DNA of 9,353 bases from Clostridiaceae bacterium AF10-41 (GTDB lineage Bacteria > Bacillota > Clostridia > Clostridiales > Clostridiaceae), in the NCBI GenBank assembly GCA_027686065.1, contig JAQCTH010000103.1, positions 1 through 9,353 on the forward strand. The letters are read 5' to 3'. Shown here in pieces: positions 1-7,723 of the stretch (within the stretch, counting starts at the first letter, position 1; every line of letters begins with the position of its first letter). The notes under the pieces are model-generated. The model had not been told where the DNA came from. It did not search any database and saw only the letters and a program-made list of their open reading frames with translations. A program made the translations under genes and the position numbers.

Positions 1-26
1 ATTTTCTTCATCGCTCTCAAGCGACT
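1..26 (-). other. 5' leader of a probable rRNA operon (start only)
   Basis: The minus-strand transcript from the promoter at 32-60 should begin near position 25 and run off the left edge. Its first bases form a small hairpin at 24-11: stem TCGCT/AGCGA with loop TGAG. The strong promoter, the lack of any ribosome binding site or start codon, and the position beside another rRNA operon suggest a 16S rRNA leader. The 16S gene itself lies outside the window, so this is inference. Confidence 0.5.
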
Positions 27-31
27 TTCTT

Positions 32-60
32 ATCTTACTATTAAAATCTATTATTGTCAA
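32..60 (-). promoter_or_regulatory. Strong sigma-A promoter, probably of an rRNA operon
   Basis: On the minus strand there is a perfect -35 box TTGACA (60-55), a spacer of exactly 17 bp (54-38), and a -10 box TAAGAT (37-32). The bases just upstream (about 61-91) are almost entirely A and T, like an UP element that binds the alpha subunit of RNA polymerase. Such a combination is typical of stable-RNA promoters. Transcription goes leftwards, away from glgD. Confidence 0.75.
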
Positions 61-98
61 TTATTTTTATTATTTCTAATAATTCTTTTAATTTAGCT

Positions 99-132
99 GT
101 TCCTCGTTGGAACGTTATTAATAGTACCACCT
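99..132 (-). other. T-box-like motif with small hairpin (degenerate)
   Basis: Read on the minus strand, 132-123 gives AGGTGGTACT, close to the conserved T-box antiterminator core AGGGTGGNACC. A few bases on, GTTCC and GGAAC (113-109 and 103-99) form a 5-bp hairpin with loop AACGA where a T-box terminator stem would begin. No T run follows, I see no specifier stem upstream, and no aminoacyl-tRNA synthetase or amino-acid gene follows. It may be a decayed remnant or a chance resemblance. Confidence 0.2.
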
Positions 133-282
133 ATAATAAGACTTTTTTCTACAAAATATACTATTTATCTTATATTATTCTCTATATACTTATTAAATCT
201 CATTATTTCTAAAATATAGTACTATTGACACACCAGGAGGCTTTGTTTGAAATTATGAAACAATTTTATTAAATTTACAGTG

Positions 283-296
283 CACAATTCACAATT
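283..296. repeat. Tandem 7-bp repeat CACAATT x2
   Basis: Two exact adjacent copies of CACAATT (283-289 and 290-296) follow the palindrome GTGCAC (280-285, partly overlapping). The short block sits in gene-free DNA. It could be part of a dispersed intergenic repeat, but only a genome search would show that. Confidence 0.5.
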
Positions 297-631
297 TATG
301 CTTTTAAGATAAGGGAATTGGAACATATATTAGGTCTTTTTATAAAAATAATTAATAAATATATCAGTGAAAGCCTAATTTATTTAAAATAAATTTTATC
401 TTTATATAGATTGACTTCTAAGTTTCAAATAGCAAATATTAAATACTTAGTTAAGTTGACCTCATTTACATTTAAACTTAATATGAATGCTTATATGCTG
501 AAGCTCTTCTAAATTAAAACCTTCTTAATTTTTAATGATAGTCTAAACCTAATACTTGTTATCTGATACATATTCCTCGTAACCTATAAAATGAAAGCAG
601 CTGTGAAATGTGCTCTGTGAAACATTAACTA

Positions 632-1738
632 TTAAATTATCTTAGTTCTTTGTATTGTTACCGGATAATTTATAGTTCCTCTAATTTGTTGATTTCCATT
701 AACCACTGTTCCCTTATCTGCTATGACCATATCCATTATTGCCTCTTCTCCAATTATACTATTCTGCATTATTACACAGTTTTCTAATTTTGCACCTTTT
801 CCTATAACAACTCGCCTTCCTATAATACAATTTTTAACTTCTCCTTCTATATACGATCCATTTGCTATTATAGAATTTGATACCAAGCTCATGTCAGTGT
901 ATTGCGTAGGTGGCTCATCTTGTGATTTTGTATATATTGGTTTTAAATTATAAAATAATTCTTTATTTATATCTTGATTTAATATATCTAAATTAGTATC
1001 AAAATAAGATTTTATTGAATTTATACAAGACAAATATCCATTAAACTTATATGCACCAACTTTAAATTCACTAAGCTTTGATGCTATATAGTTTTTTATT
1101 TTTCTATGGATTCCTGTTTTTATGCATTCATGTATAATTTTAATAAATAAATATGTCTCCATGATATACATTTCCATATTTATTTTTGCATTTTTCTCTC
1201 TTCCTATATTCTCACCTATACTAATTACTCTATTATCATCTTCTATATTAACTACTTCACACTCCAGAAATTTTTTGTTTGCATCATCTACATCCTTATA
1301 TATTATAGTAATATCATTTTTAGATTTTTTATGATATTGTAAAACCTTATTATAATCTATATTACAAATCATATATGATGGACTTATTAATACATATTCT
1401 TTTTTGCTTTGTTCTATAAATTCTATATTATCTAAAAAATTATGAACGTCATCATAGTTTGGATCATAATCTCCAAAGTTGAATACTCTAAGCCCATCTT
1501 TTTTTCTATGTAGATCCCATGGTCTACCATTAGTAAGATGGTTTATTAATGATCTCGATTTATTTGCTGTAAATATTCCTATTCCTTCTATTCCTGAATT
1601 AGCCATATTAGATAATACAAAATCAATTACTCTATATCTTGCAGAAAGAGGTACTGATGCCAAAGTTCTATATCTTACTAACTCGCCCATTCTACTTTGG
1701 TTTTCATCTAAGTTTATTATTCCTAAGCAATTATTCAT
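632..1738 (-). CDS. glgD: Glucose-1-phosphate adenylyltransferase regulatory subunit GlgD
   Basis: This 368-residue protein is a paralogue of the GlgC encoded just upstream and should act with it in the cytoplasm to form ADP-glucose for glycogen synthesis. It keeps the nucleotidyltransferase fold (SARYRVIDFVLSN around 32-44, PWDLHRK 73-79) and a C-terminal left-handed beta-helix of hexapeptide repeats (about 285-350). The catalytic signature is lost: GlgC has GGQGSRL where this protein has LDENQSR (10-16), the metal-binding Asp of GDHIY is replaced by Ser (SPSYM, 119-123), and the FEEKP glucose-1-phosphate motif is absent. In Firmicutes such GlgD proteins are non-catalytic partners that raise GlgC activity. 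The ATG has a GGGGGG ribosome binding site 8 nt upstream that abuts the glgC stop codon; the intergenic gap is 14 nt. It is the last gene of the operon. Confidence 0.93.
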   Translation of the reverse strand: MNNCLGIINLDENQSRMGELVRYRTLASVPLSARYRVIDFVLSNMANSGIEGIGIFTANKSRSLINHLTNGRPWDLHRKKDGLRVFNFGDYDPNYDDVHNFLDNIEFIEQSKKEYVLISPSYMICNIDYNKVLQYHKKSKNDITIIYKDVDDANKKFLECEVVNIEDDNRVISIGENIGREKNAKINMEMYIMETYLFIKIIHECIKTGIHRKIKNYIASKLSEFKVGAYKFNGYLSCINSIKSYFDTNLDILNQDINKELFYNLKPIYTKSQDEPPTQYTDMSLVSNSIIANGSYIEGEVKNCIIGRRVVIGKGAKLENCVIMQNSIIGEEAIMDMVIADKGTVVNGNQQIRGTINYPVTIQRTKII

Positions 1739-1752
1739 TCTTATTTCCCCCC

Positions 1753-2937
1753 TTAAAGATTAATTACTTCTCTATCTAAGCATATTTCCTTAAAATCTAT
1801 GTCAGTCTCATTAATTAAGTATTGGTATGCACCAATAACTTCTATACTTTTACCATTTCCTACATGACAATTATTATTTATTATTGCGTTACTTCCAATT
1901 ATTGATTTCTCTATAATAACATTATCTCCTATTTGTACATTAGTCATTATTACTGAATCTTTAACTACTGTATTTTGTCCAATATAGACACCTTGAGATA
2001 ATACAGAATTTTCAATTTTACTGTTTATTATACATCCTTCTACAACTAAAGAATTTACTATTTTAGCCTCTTCTCCAATATAGTGTGCTGGTCTAACCTG
2101 GTTCTGTGAGTATATCTTCCAATCACTATCATATAAATTTAAATCATTATCTATCTTTAACAAATCCATATTAGCTTCCCATAAGCTTTCAATAGTTCCC
2201 ACATCTTTCCAATATCCTTTAAATGGATATGCTATTAATCTTTTTCCTTCATTCAACATATTAGGTATTATATCTTTTCCAAAATCATTACTTGAATTTT
2301 TATTTCTTTCATCTCCCCTCAAGAACTTTTTTAAAACTCCCCAATTAAAAATATATATTCCCATAGATGCATTAGTACTTTTAGGCTCTTTTGGCTTTTC
2401 TTCAAATTCATATATTGAGTTATCTTCCCTAGTATTCATTATTCCAAATCTACTTGCTTCCTCTATTGGAACATCAATAACTGCAATTGTAGCATCTGCA
2501 TTATTTTCCTTATGAAAATCTAGCATTCTATCGTAATTCATTTTATAAATATGGTCTCCTGATAAAATCAAAACATATTCTGGCTCAAATCTATCTATAT
2601 ATTCTATATTTTGATAAATAGCATTAGCTGTTCCTTTATACCAATCTCCGCCTTTCTCCTCCTGATATGGCGGTAATATAGATACACCCCCATCTCTTCT
2701 ATCTAAATCCCATGGATCCCCTATACCTATATGAGAATTTAGATCTAATGGCTTATATTGAGTTAGTACCCCCACAGTATATATTCCTGAATTAGAACAA
2801 TTACTTAAAGGGAAATCTATAATCCTATACTTCCCTCCAAAAGGCACTGCAGGTTTTGCCATATCTTTAGTTAATATCCCCAATCGAGACCCTTGCCCCC
2901 CTGCTAAAATCATTGCTACAATTTCTTTTTTCCCCAT
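1753..2937 (-). CDS. glgC: Glucose-1-phosphate adenylyltransferase catalytic subunit GlgC
   Basis: This enzyme makes ADP-glucose and pyrophosphate from ATP and glucose-1-phosphate, the committed step of bacterial glycogen synthesis. All key motifs are present in the 394 residues: the nucleotide-binding loop GGQGSRL (13-19), the [18 protein letters not shown] segment (29-46), PWDLDRR (75-81), GDHIY with the catalytic Asp at 128, FEEKP with the glucose-1-phosphate-binding Lys at 181, and GYWKDVGT (241-248). A C-terminal beta-helix of hexapeptide repeats (about 288-362) would mediate oligomer formation and allostery. Length fits the family. The ATG has GAGGGG 7 nt upstream. It lies 43 nt after glgA and 14 nt before glgD, consistent with co-translation of the two subunits. 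Confidence 0.97.
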   Translation of the reverse strand: MGKKEIVAMILAGGQGSRLGILTKDMAKPAVPFGGKYRIIDFPLSNCSNSGIYTVGVLTQYKPLDLNSHIGIGDPWDLDRRDGGVSILPPYQEEKGGDWYKGTANAIYQNIEYIDRFEPEYVLILSGDHIYKMNYDRMLDFHKENNADATIAVIDVPIEEASRFGIMNTREDNSIYEFEEKPKEPKSTNASMGIYIFNWGVLKKFLRGDERNKNSSNDFGKDIIPNMLNEGKRLIAYPFKGYWKDVGTIESLWEANMDLLKIDNDLNLYDSDWKIYSQNQVRPAHYIGEEAKIVNSLVVEGCIINSKIENSVLSQGVYIGQNTVVKDSVIMTNVQIGDNVIIEKSIIGSNAIINNNCHVGNGKSIEVIGAYQYLINETDIDFKEICLDREVINL

Positions 2938-2980
2938 ACTTTATCCCCTCTCTTCTTTCCCAATATTAATTAAACATTTT

Positions 2981-4432
2981 TTATTTATTTATATTATTAA
3001 ATAATAATTCATTGTATATCCTTATATATTCCATAGCAGATTTTTCCCAACTATTATCAGAATTCATAGCTTGTCTTGCAATGTTATTCCATTTATCTTT
3101 ATTTTTATAAATTTCTAATGCATATTTAGTTATATTAAGGAGCTCATCGAATCTATAATTTTTAAATCCAAACCCATTCCCTGTTTCTTCATATTCATTA
3201 TAAGGAACTACAGTATCTTTTAATCCTCCTGTTTCTCTTACAATTGGTACACTTCCATATCTAAGAGCTATTAGTTGTCCAAGACCGCAGGGTTCGAACA
3301 ATGAAGGCATTAAAAACATATCAGAAGCTGCATAAATTTTATGCGCTAGTTCATTACTAAATATTATATTTGTACTAACCTTCTTAGGATATCTATTTTG
3401 GAAACTTTTAAATCCATCTTCATACATACTATCACCAGTTCCTAATATAACGACCTGAACCTCCTCTTTTAACAATTCTTCTAATATATTTATAATTAAG
3501 TCACATCCTTTTTGATGTGTTAACCTAGATACCAGACCAATCATAGCTACCTCTTTATTTATAGGTAGTCCTAATTCCTTTTGTAACTTCTCTTTATTGA
3601 TTGATTTACTTTGAACATTGTCCATATTATATCTAGAATATATATATCTATCCTCTTCTGGATTGTATTCTTCATAATCTATTCCATTCACTATACCTTC
3701 TAATATAGAACTTCTATATCTAAGAAGTCCATCTAACTCTTCTCCATATTCAGGATTCTTTATTTCCTCTGCATAGCTTTTACTTACTGTAGTAATTTTA
3801 TCAGCATAATTAATTGCACCCTTCAAAAAGCTTACTGCTCCATAAAGTTCTAAACTACCATTATTAAAAGGTTCATAATCATATCCAAATAGCTCAGGCA
3901 GTACTTCCTTACTAAATATACCTTTAAAGAATAAATTATGAATTGAAAATATAGTTTTCATATTTTTGAATTTCTCTTCTTTTATATATTCTAATTTATG
4001 AAGTACTGGAATCATTCCAGTTTGCCAATCATTACAATGTATTATATCTGGTACCCAGTCTATATGCTTTATAAACTCCAAAACAGCTCTATCAAAAAAT
4101 GCAAACTTCTCTCCATCATCATAATATCCATATAATCCACTTCTTTTAAAATAATATTCGTTATCTAGTAAATAAAATTTTATTCCTTCATATTCATATT
4201 CTAAGATCCCACAATACTGAGTTCTCCACCCTACTTTTACATTAAAATTATTAATATATTTTAGATTTTCTTTAATTTCTTTTTTTATGTCCCTATAATT
4301 AGGAATTATTACTCTTATATCAATACCTAAATTCTTTAAGCTTTTGGGTAAAGCCCCTATTACATCTCCCAACCCTCCCGTCTTAATAAAAGGATGTGCT
4401 TCTGATGCAACCATTAAAATATTCAATCTCAT
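2981..4432 (-). CDS. glgA: Glycogen synthase GlgA (ADP-glucose-specific, GT5)
   Basis: GlgA transfers glucose from ADP-glucose to the non-reducing end of an alpha-1,4-glucan chain in the cytoplasm. The 483-residue protein has the N-terminal ADP-glucose-binding motif KTGGLGD (17-23), HCNDWQTG (132-139), the GT-B C-terminal domain with VSRLTHQKG (301-309), and the active-site stretch PSLFEPCGLGQ (376-386) with the conserved Glu. A second GG motif (TGGL, 401-404) follows. The annotated ATG lies only 2 nt after the GGAGG; a TTG at 4426-4424 (codon 3) lies 8 nt from it and would give MNILMVASEA, matching the usual MKILFVASE start of the family. The true start may therefore be 4426. It is the second gene of the operon, 16 nt after glgB. 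Confidence 0.97.
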   Translation of the reverse strand: MRLNILMVASEAHPFIKTGGLGDVIGALPKSLKNLGIDIRVIIPNYRDIKKEIKENLKYINNFNVKVGWRTQYCGILEYEYEGIKFYLLDNEYYFKRSGLYGYYDDGEKFAFFDRAVLEFIKHIDWVPDIIHCNDWQTGMIPVLHKLEYIKEEKFKNMKTIFSIHNLFFKGIFSKEVLPELFGYDYEPFNNGSLELYGAVSFLKGAINYADKITTVSKSYAEEIKNPEYGEELDGLLRYRSSILEGIVNGIDYEEYNPEEDRYIYSRYNMDNVQSKSINKEKLQKELGLPINKEVAMIGLVSRLTHQKGCDLIINILEELLKEEVQVVILGTGDSMYEDGFKSFQNRYPKKVSTNIIFSNELAHKIYAASDMFLMPSLFEPCGLGQLIALRYGSVPIVRETGGLKDTVVPYNEYEETGNGFGFKNYRFDELLNITKYALEIYKNKDKWNNIARQAMNSDNSWEKSAMEYIRIYNELLFNNINK

Positions 4433-4440
4433 TCCCTCCT
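4424..4440 (-). promoter_or_regulatory. glgA ribosome binding site and competing starts
   Basis: The minus strand carries AGGAGG at 4440-4435, the best Shine-Dalgarno sequence of the operon. The ATG at 4432-4430 is 2 nt away, too close for usual initiation. The TTG at 4426-4424 is 8 nt away, in frame, and yields the canonical short N-terminus of the family. The choice changes the protein by only two residues. Confidence 0.6.
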
Positions 4441-4448
4441 TTCTAAGG

Positions 4449-6434
4449 CTAACTTTTATCCTTATTTTCTAAAATTATCTCTTTACTTACTATCAAATTA
4501 ATATCTTCATTTAACTCACTTATCGATAATATTATTGCTGCCATAGGCGGTATTTTTAACGATACAGAATACTTCCTATTATGATAATTTATATCTTCAG
4601 ATTCTATTATTTTTTCATTTAATTGATTAGAACCTCCAAACTCTTTATTATCAGAATTAAATATTTCTTTATATTTTGCATTATATGGTACCCCTACTCT
4701 AAAGTCATGATATACTATGGGAGTAAAATTACATATAAACACTAATGTATCTTCAATATTATTCCCCTTTCTAATGAAAGAAAAAATACTTTGATTAGAA
4801 TTATCAGCATCTATCCATTCAAAACCAGTACTATCGTAATCCAATTCCCATAAAGCCTTATTTTCCTTATAGAGCTTATTTAGAAATTTACAATAATTTT
4901 GTGTTAGTTTATGCATTTCAAATTTATCTATTAAGTCCCACTCTAGCTCTTCATATTCTCTCCACTCTATAAATTGAGCAAATTCATATCCCATAAATGT
5001 TAATTTTTTTCCTGGATGACCCATCATATATGCTAAATATAGTCTTAAACCAGCAAACTTATTCCAATAATCTCCCCACATTTTATCAACTAATGATTTT
5101 TTGCCATGAACAACTTCATCATGTGATATTGGTAATATAAAGTTTTCAGAGTAGTTATACATCATAGAAAATGTCATCTTATTATGAATTTCTTTTCTAT
5201 ATATTGGATCTACTTCTATATACTTTAAAGTATCATTCATCCACCCCATATTCCATTTAAAATTAAATCCTAATCCACCATCTTCAATAGGCTTGCACAC
5301 ATTTGGCCATGAAGTGGATTCTTCCGCTATCATTAAGATATTTTTAAATTCATTAAATATTACTTTATTTAATTCTTTTACGAAATCTATTCCTTCTAAA
5401 CATCCATCTCCACCAAATTTATTAGGTCTCCATTCACCATTTTTTCTTTCATAGTTTAAATACAGCATATTAGACACAGCATCAACCCTAAGTCCATCTA
5501 TATGAAACTCCCTTATCCAAAATAATGCATTTGATATTAAAAAACTTTTTACTTCCGGTCTACCTAAATCAAAATTAGCAGTTCCCCACCCCTTATTTTC
5601 AGATTTCCATTCTTCCTGATACTCATATGTTGGAGTACCATCAAAATGATATAGACCATGTTCATCTTTGCAAAAATGTCCTGGAACCCAATCAAGAATA
5701 ACACCTATTCCATTTCTATGGAGTGTATTTATTAATTCTTTTAATCCTTCTAAATCTCCATATCTGCTGGTTACTGAGTAATACCCTGTCCCTTGATATC
5801 CCCATGATGCATCTAAAGGATGTTCTACTAATGGCATAAATTCTACATGTGTATATCCCATTTCATTTAAATATTCAGGCAACTTATCACTTAACTCTTT
5901 ATATGTAAGAAATTCCCCATTATTAGTTTTCCATGAACCTAGATGCATTTCATAAATATTCATAGGATCCTTAAAGAAATCTGTTTTATTTCTTTTATTT
6001 ATCCACTTCTTATCCATCCATTTAAATTTACATTCACTTTTTACAATAGAAGCAGTACTCGGTCTAACTTCTGATAATGTAGCATACGGATCAGATTTAT
6101 AGATACCTCCTTCATTATTTTTGTTTACAATGTAATATTTATATCTATTTCCGTCTTTTAATCCCAAAATAAATATTGACCATAAACCTTTTTCATTTAC
6201 TTTTTCCATTTTAAATTCATTTATAGGTCTGAAATCGCAAAAATCTCCAACTACATATATTTCACTAGCATTTGGTGCCCAGGTTGTGAATCTTACCCCT
6301 CTCTTTCTATTTTCAACAATACAATGTGAACCTAAAAGACAATAACTAGTATAGTTTTTACCTTCATGAAAGGAATCTATGTCTATATTTATAAGTTGTC
6401 CTTTTTTCGCTTTATTTTTTACTTCCTGTGCCAT
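4449..6434 (-). CDS. glgB: 1,4-alpha-glucan branching enzyme GlgB (GH13)
   Basis: GlgB cuts an alpha-1,4-glucan chain and re-attaches it by an alpha-1,6 bond, giving glycogen its branches. In the 661 residues an N-terminal CBM48-type domain (about 25-130, with [17 protein letters not shown] at 49-65) precedes a GH13 barrel (about 155-540) and a C-terminal all-beta domain. The four GH13 regions are intact: DWVPGHF (248-254), GLRVDAV with the nucleophile Asp318, MIAEES with the acid/base Glu371, and [11 protein letters not shown] with the transition-state Asp439. The family motifs YEMHLGSW (161-168) and WGYQGTGYY (211-219) are present. The ATG at 6434 has GGGGGGAG about 6 nt upstream. It is the first gene of the operon, with the promoter directly upstream. 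Confidence 0.97.
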   Translation of the reverse strand: MAQEVKNKAKKGQLINIDIDSFHEGKNYTSYCLLGSHCIVENRKRGVRFTTWAPNASEIYVVGDFCDFRPINEFKMEKVNEKGLWSIFILGLKDGNRYKYYIVNKNNEGGIYKSDPYATLSEVRPSTASIVKSECKFKWMDKKWINKRNKTDFFKDPMNIYEMHLGSWKTNNGEFLTYKELSDKLPEYLNEMGYTHVEFMPLVEHPLDASWGYQGTGYYSVTSRYGDLEGLKELINTLHRNGIGVILDWVPGHFCKDEHGLYHFDGTPTYEYQEEWKSENKGWGTANFDLGRPEVKSFLISNALFWIREFHIDGLRVDAVSNMLYLNYERKNGEWRPNKFGGDGCLEGIDFVKELNKVIFNEFKNILMIAEESTSWPNVCKPIEDGGLGFNFKWNMGWMNDTLKYIEVDPIYRKEIHNKMTFSMMYNYSENFILPISHDEVVHGKKSLVDKMWGDYWNKFAGLRLYLAYMMGHPGKKLTFMGYEFAQFIEWREYEELEWDLIDKFEMHKLTQNYCKFLNKLYKENKALWELDYDSTGFEWIDADNSNQSIFSFIRKGNNIEDTLVFICNFTPIVYHDFRVGVPYNAKYKEIFNSDNKEFGGSNQLNEKIIESEDINYHNRKYSVSLKIPPMAAIILSISELNEDINLIVSKEIILENKDKS

Positions 6435-6454
6435 AAAAATCTCCCCCCAAAGTT

Positions 6455-6471
6455 AACATAATTCTTATGTT
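6455..6471. promoter_or_regulatory. Palindrome at the predicted glgB start site
   Basis: AACATAA (6455-6461) and TTATGTT (6465-6471) are perfect inverted repeats around a 3-bp centre. They lie just downstream of the glgB -10 box, over the predicted start of transcription. This could be an operator for a dimeric repressor or a hairpin at the 5' end of the mRNA. The arms are pure weak-pair apart from one G/C each, so the hairpin alone would be unstable. Confidence 0.4.
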
Positions 6472-6475
6472 GATA

Positions 6476-6504
6476 ATTATATCACCCATTTACATTTTAT
6501 TCCA
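6476..6504 (-). promoter_or_regulatory. Extended -10 promoter of the glg operon
   Basis: The minus strand shows a perfect -10 box TATAAT (6481-6476) preceded by TGA, giving the extended -10 form TGnTATAAT. The -35 position at 17-bp spacing is TGGAAT (6504-6499), a poor match to TTGACA. An extended -10 can make up for this, or an activator may be needed. The predicted start is near 6469, leaving a 5' leader of about 35 nt to the glgB ATG. Confidence 0.65.
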
Positions 6505-6524
6505 TAAATTCCATAATACCATAA
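6499..6524 (-). repeat. Direct 9-bp repeats over the glgB -35 region
   Basis: Read on the plus strand, ATTCCATAA occurs twice in exact tandem (6499-6507 and 6508-6516), followed by ATACCATAA (6516-6524), which matches at 8 of 9 positions. On the transcribed orientation these are TTATGGAAT units, the promoter-proximal one covering the weak -35 box. Such an array could be a binding site for an activator or repressor of the glycogen operon. No known regulator is identified. Confidence 0.5.
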
Positions 6525-6582
6525 TCTATAAAATATAGTCTTTTTTGATATATATTTACATATTTTTAATAATTAAATTTTC

Positions 6583-6596
6583 GGAAAACGTCTTCT
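6583..6596. promoter_or_regulatory. Candidate catabolite-responsive element (cre, CcpA)
   Basis: The 14 bases GGAAAACGTCTTCT match the cre consensus TGWAARCGYTWNCW at 12 positions, including the central CG. CcpA with HPr-Ser-P binds such sites in Firmicutes when sugars are plentiful. The site lies about 120 bp upstream of the predicted glgB start and about 225 bp upstream of the ABC ATPase start. It could serve either operon; a link to glycogen is metabolically plausible but inferred. Confidence 0.45.
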
Positions 6597-6814
6597 AACT
6601 CTGTTGTAAAACTTTTTAGTTATAATTTAATTAATAATTTACAATAATCAACAAAATGAATTTAGAAATAATATTTTAAGTAAAAATAGTTCTAAATTAC
6701 TATTTAAACTTACATACTTAAGGTTATATTAAGATTATATTAAGACTTTTCCTATCTTTTTATTAAGTTTTCCTATCTAAAATTATTAATAGTTAGATTA
6801 AGGGAGGTAATACT
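6597..6814 (+). promoter_or_regulatory. Upstream control region of the ABC exporter operon
   Basis: This non-coding stretch leads into the TTG start at 6815. It contains an exact tandem 11-bp repeat TTATATTAAGA (6724-6734, 6735-6745) and an exact 11-bp repeat TTTTCCTATCT (6747-6757, 6768-6778) with 21-bp period. A core TTAAG recurs at 6676, 6718, 6729, 6740, 6763 and 6798. No good -35 box is apparent; TAAAAT at 6778-6783 is one possible -10. Phased direct repeats with a poor -35 fit a promoter controlled by an activator. Confidence 0.45.
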
Positions 6815-6817
6815 TTG
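6801..6817 (+). promoter_or_regulatory. RBS and TTG start of the ABC ATPase gene
   Basis: AGGGAGG (6801-6807) lies 7 nt before a TTG codon (6815-6817). The following residues (K-V-L-D-V) begin the first beta-strand of the ATPase, as expected for the family, and no ATG at a suitable place competes. The start is therefore TTG. Confidence 0.8.
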
Positions 6818-7723
6818 AAAGTTTTAGATGTAAAAGGACTTAAGAAGAATCTAGGAAAAAGAGAAATAATAAAAGATATATCATTCTCAATAGAAGAAGG
6901 TGAAATATTTGGATTTTTAGGACCTAATGGGGCTGGAAAAACAACAACTATAAGAATGCTTGTAGGTCTTATTAATCCAAATGAAGGTAGTATTAGTATT
7001 TGTGGTCATGATTTAAAGACTGACACAGAAAAAGCACTGAAAGAAGTAGGTGCGGTAGTAGAAAATCCTGAATTATATAAATATTTATCTGGAAGAGAAA
7101 ACTTAATGCAAATTGCTAGAATTAGAAATATTTCTAAAAATCAAGTAGATGAGACTATAAAATTAGTAGGTCTTGAACATAGAATAGATGATAAGGTCAG
7201 AAAATATTCACTAGGTATGAAGCAACGTTTAGGACTAGCTGCATCTCTTCTTTCTAATCCAAAACTTTTGATTTTAGATGAACCTACTAATGGGTTAGAT
7301 CCATCAGGAATATTAGATTTTAGAGAAGTTGTAAAAAAAGCTGCTACCGAAAGAGGAATGGCTGTATTTATATCCTCACATATACTTTCTGAGGTGCAAC
7401 ATCTTTGTAATAGAGTGGCCTTCATAAATCATGGAATTATAGAATCAGTAGAAAATGTATTAAATGAATCTATGGATACTGATACTGATATAATTTGTTT
7501 AAAACTATTACAAGAAATAGATATTAATAACTTATTATCTATTGAATATATCAACTCTGCTAGAAAGACTACTGATGGAATAGAAATAATCTTATTATCT
7601 AATAAAACTCATGAATTAATTAAATATCTTGTTGATAACAACTATGCTATACAAGAAGTTTTTAAGATAAGAAAAGGATTAGAGCAAAGATATATGGAAT
7701 TAGTTGAAGGAGGAATTAGATAA
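6815..7723 (+). CDS. ABC transporter ATP-binding protein, BcrA-like
   Basis: This 302-residue cytoplasmic ATPase should power the membrane protein encoded next. It has Walker A GPNGAGKTT (36-44), the signature YSLGMKQRL (131-139), Walker B LLILDEP (151-157) followed by TNGLDPSG, and the H-loop SSH (187-189). The Q-loop position reads AVVENPELY (80-88), with Glu in place of Gln, as is common in the BcrA branch of drug and peptide exporters. The C-terminal 85 residues form a separate small domain seen in this family. Start is TTG. The stop codon overlaps the next ATG in TAATG, and an AGGAGG inside its last codons serves the next gene, so the two are probably translationally coupled. Substrate is unknown; bacitracin-like or lantibiotic export is a family guess only. 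Confidence 0.9.
   Translation: MKVLDVKGLKKNLGKREIIKDISFSIEEGEIFGFLGPNGAGKTTTIRMLVGLINPNEGSISICGHDLKTDTEKALKEVGAVVENPELYKYLSGRENLMQIARIRNISKNQVDETIKLVGLEHRIDDKVRKYSLGMKQRLGLAASLLSNPKLLILDEPTNGLDPSGILDFREVVKKAATERGMAVFISSHILSEVQHLCNRVAFINHGIIESVENVLNESMDTDTDIICLKLLQEIDINNLLSIEYINSARKTTDGIEIILLSNKTHELIKYLVDNNYAIQEVFKIRKGLEQRYMELVEGGIR

Larger units (their letters stand above)
61..631. other. Non-coding region between glgD and the rRNA promoter
   Basis: I see no convincing gene here on either strand. The stretch is very A+T rich. It holds the UP-like tract (61-91), a small GC-containing hairpin inside a T-box-like motif (99-132), a tandem 7-bp repeat (283-296), and two copies of CTGTGAAA (600-607 and 614-621). 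I found no GC-rich stem followed by a T run that would terminate the minus-strand transcript leaving glgD at 632, so read-through towards the rRNA promoter is possible. Weak plus-strand promoter look-alikes occur, for example TTGACC (456-461) with TAATAT (479-484) at 17-bp spacing, but they lead into no plus-strand gene. Confidence 0.6.

Noticed and set aside
235..272. AGGAGG followed by a short plus-strand frame starting at ATG 255
   Set aside because: It encodes only five residues before a stop and the spacing is 14 nt; there is no downstream gene for it to act as leader peptide.
411..484. Plus-strand promoter look-alikes (TTGACT at 411, TTGACC at 456)
   Set aside because: Their -10 boxes are weak and no plus-strand gene follows; in such A/T-rich DNA matches like these are expected.
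509..571. 20-codon minus-strand open frame downstream of glgD with GAGG before its ATG
   Set aside because: The spacing to the ribosome binding site is only 3 nt, the product has no recognisable feature, and such short frames are common by chance in A/T-rich DNA.
723..1763. Plus-strand open frames opposite glgD
   Set aside because: They lie wholly or almost wholly antisense to glgD, have no ribosome binding sites or family features, and are explained by codon bias of the real gene.
7141..7425. Minus-strand open frame inside the ABC ATPase gene
   Set aside because: It is antisense to conserved ATPase motifs and has no independent support.
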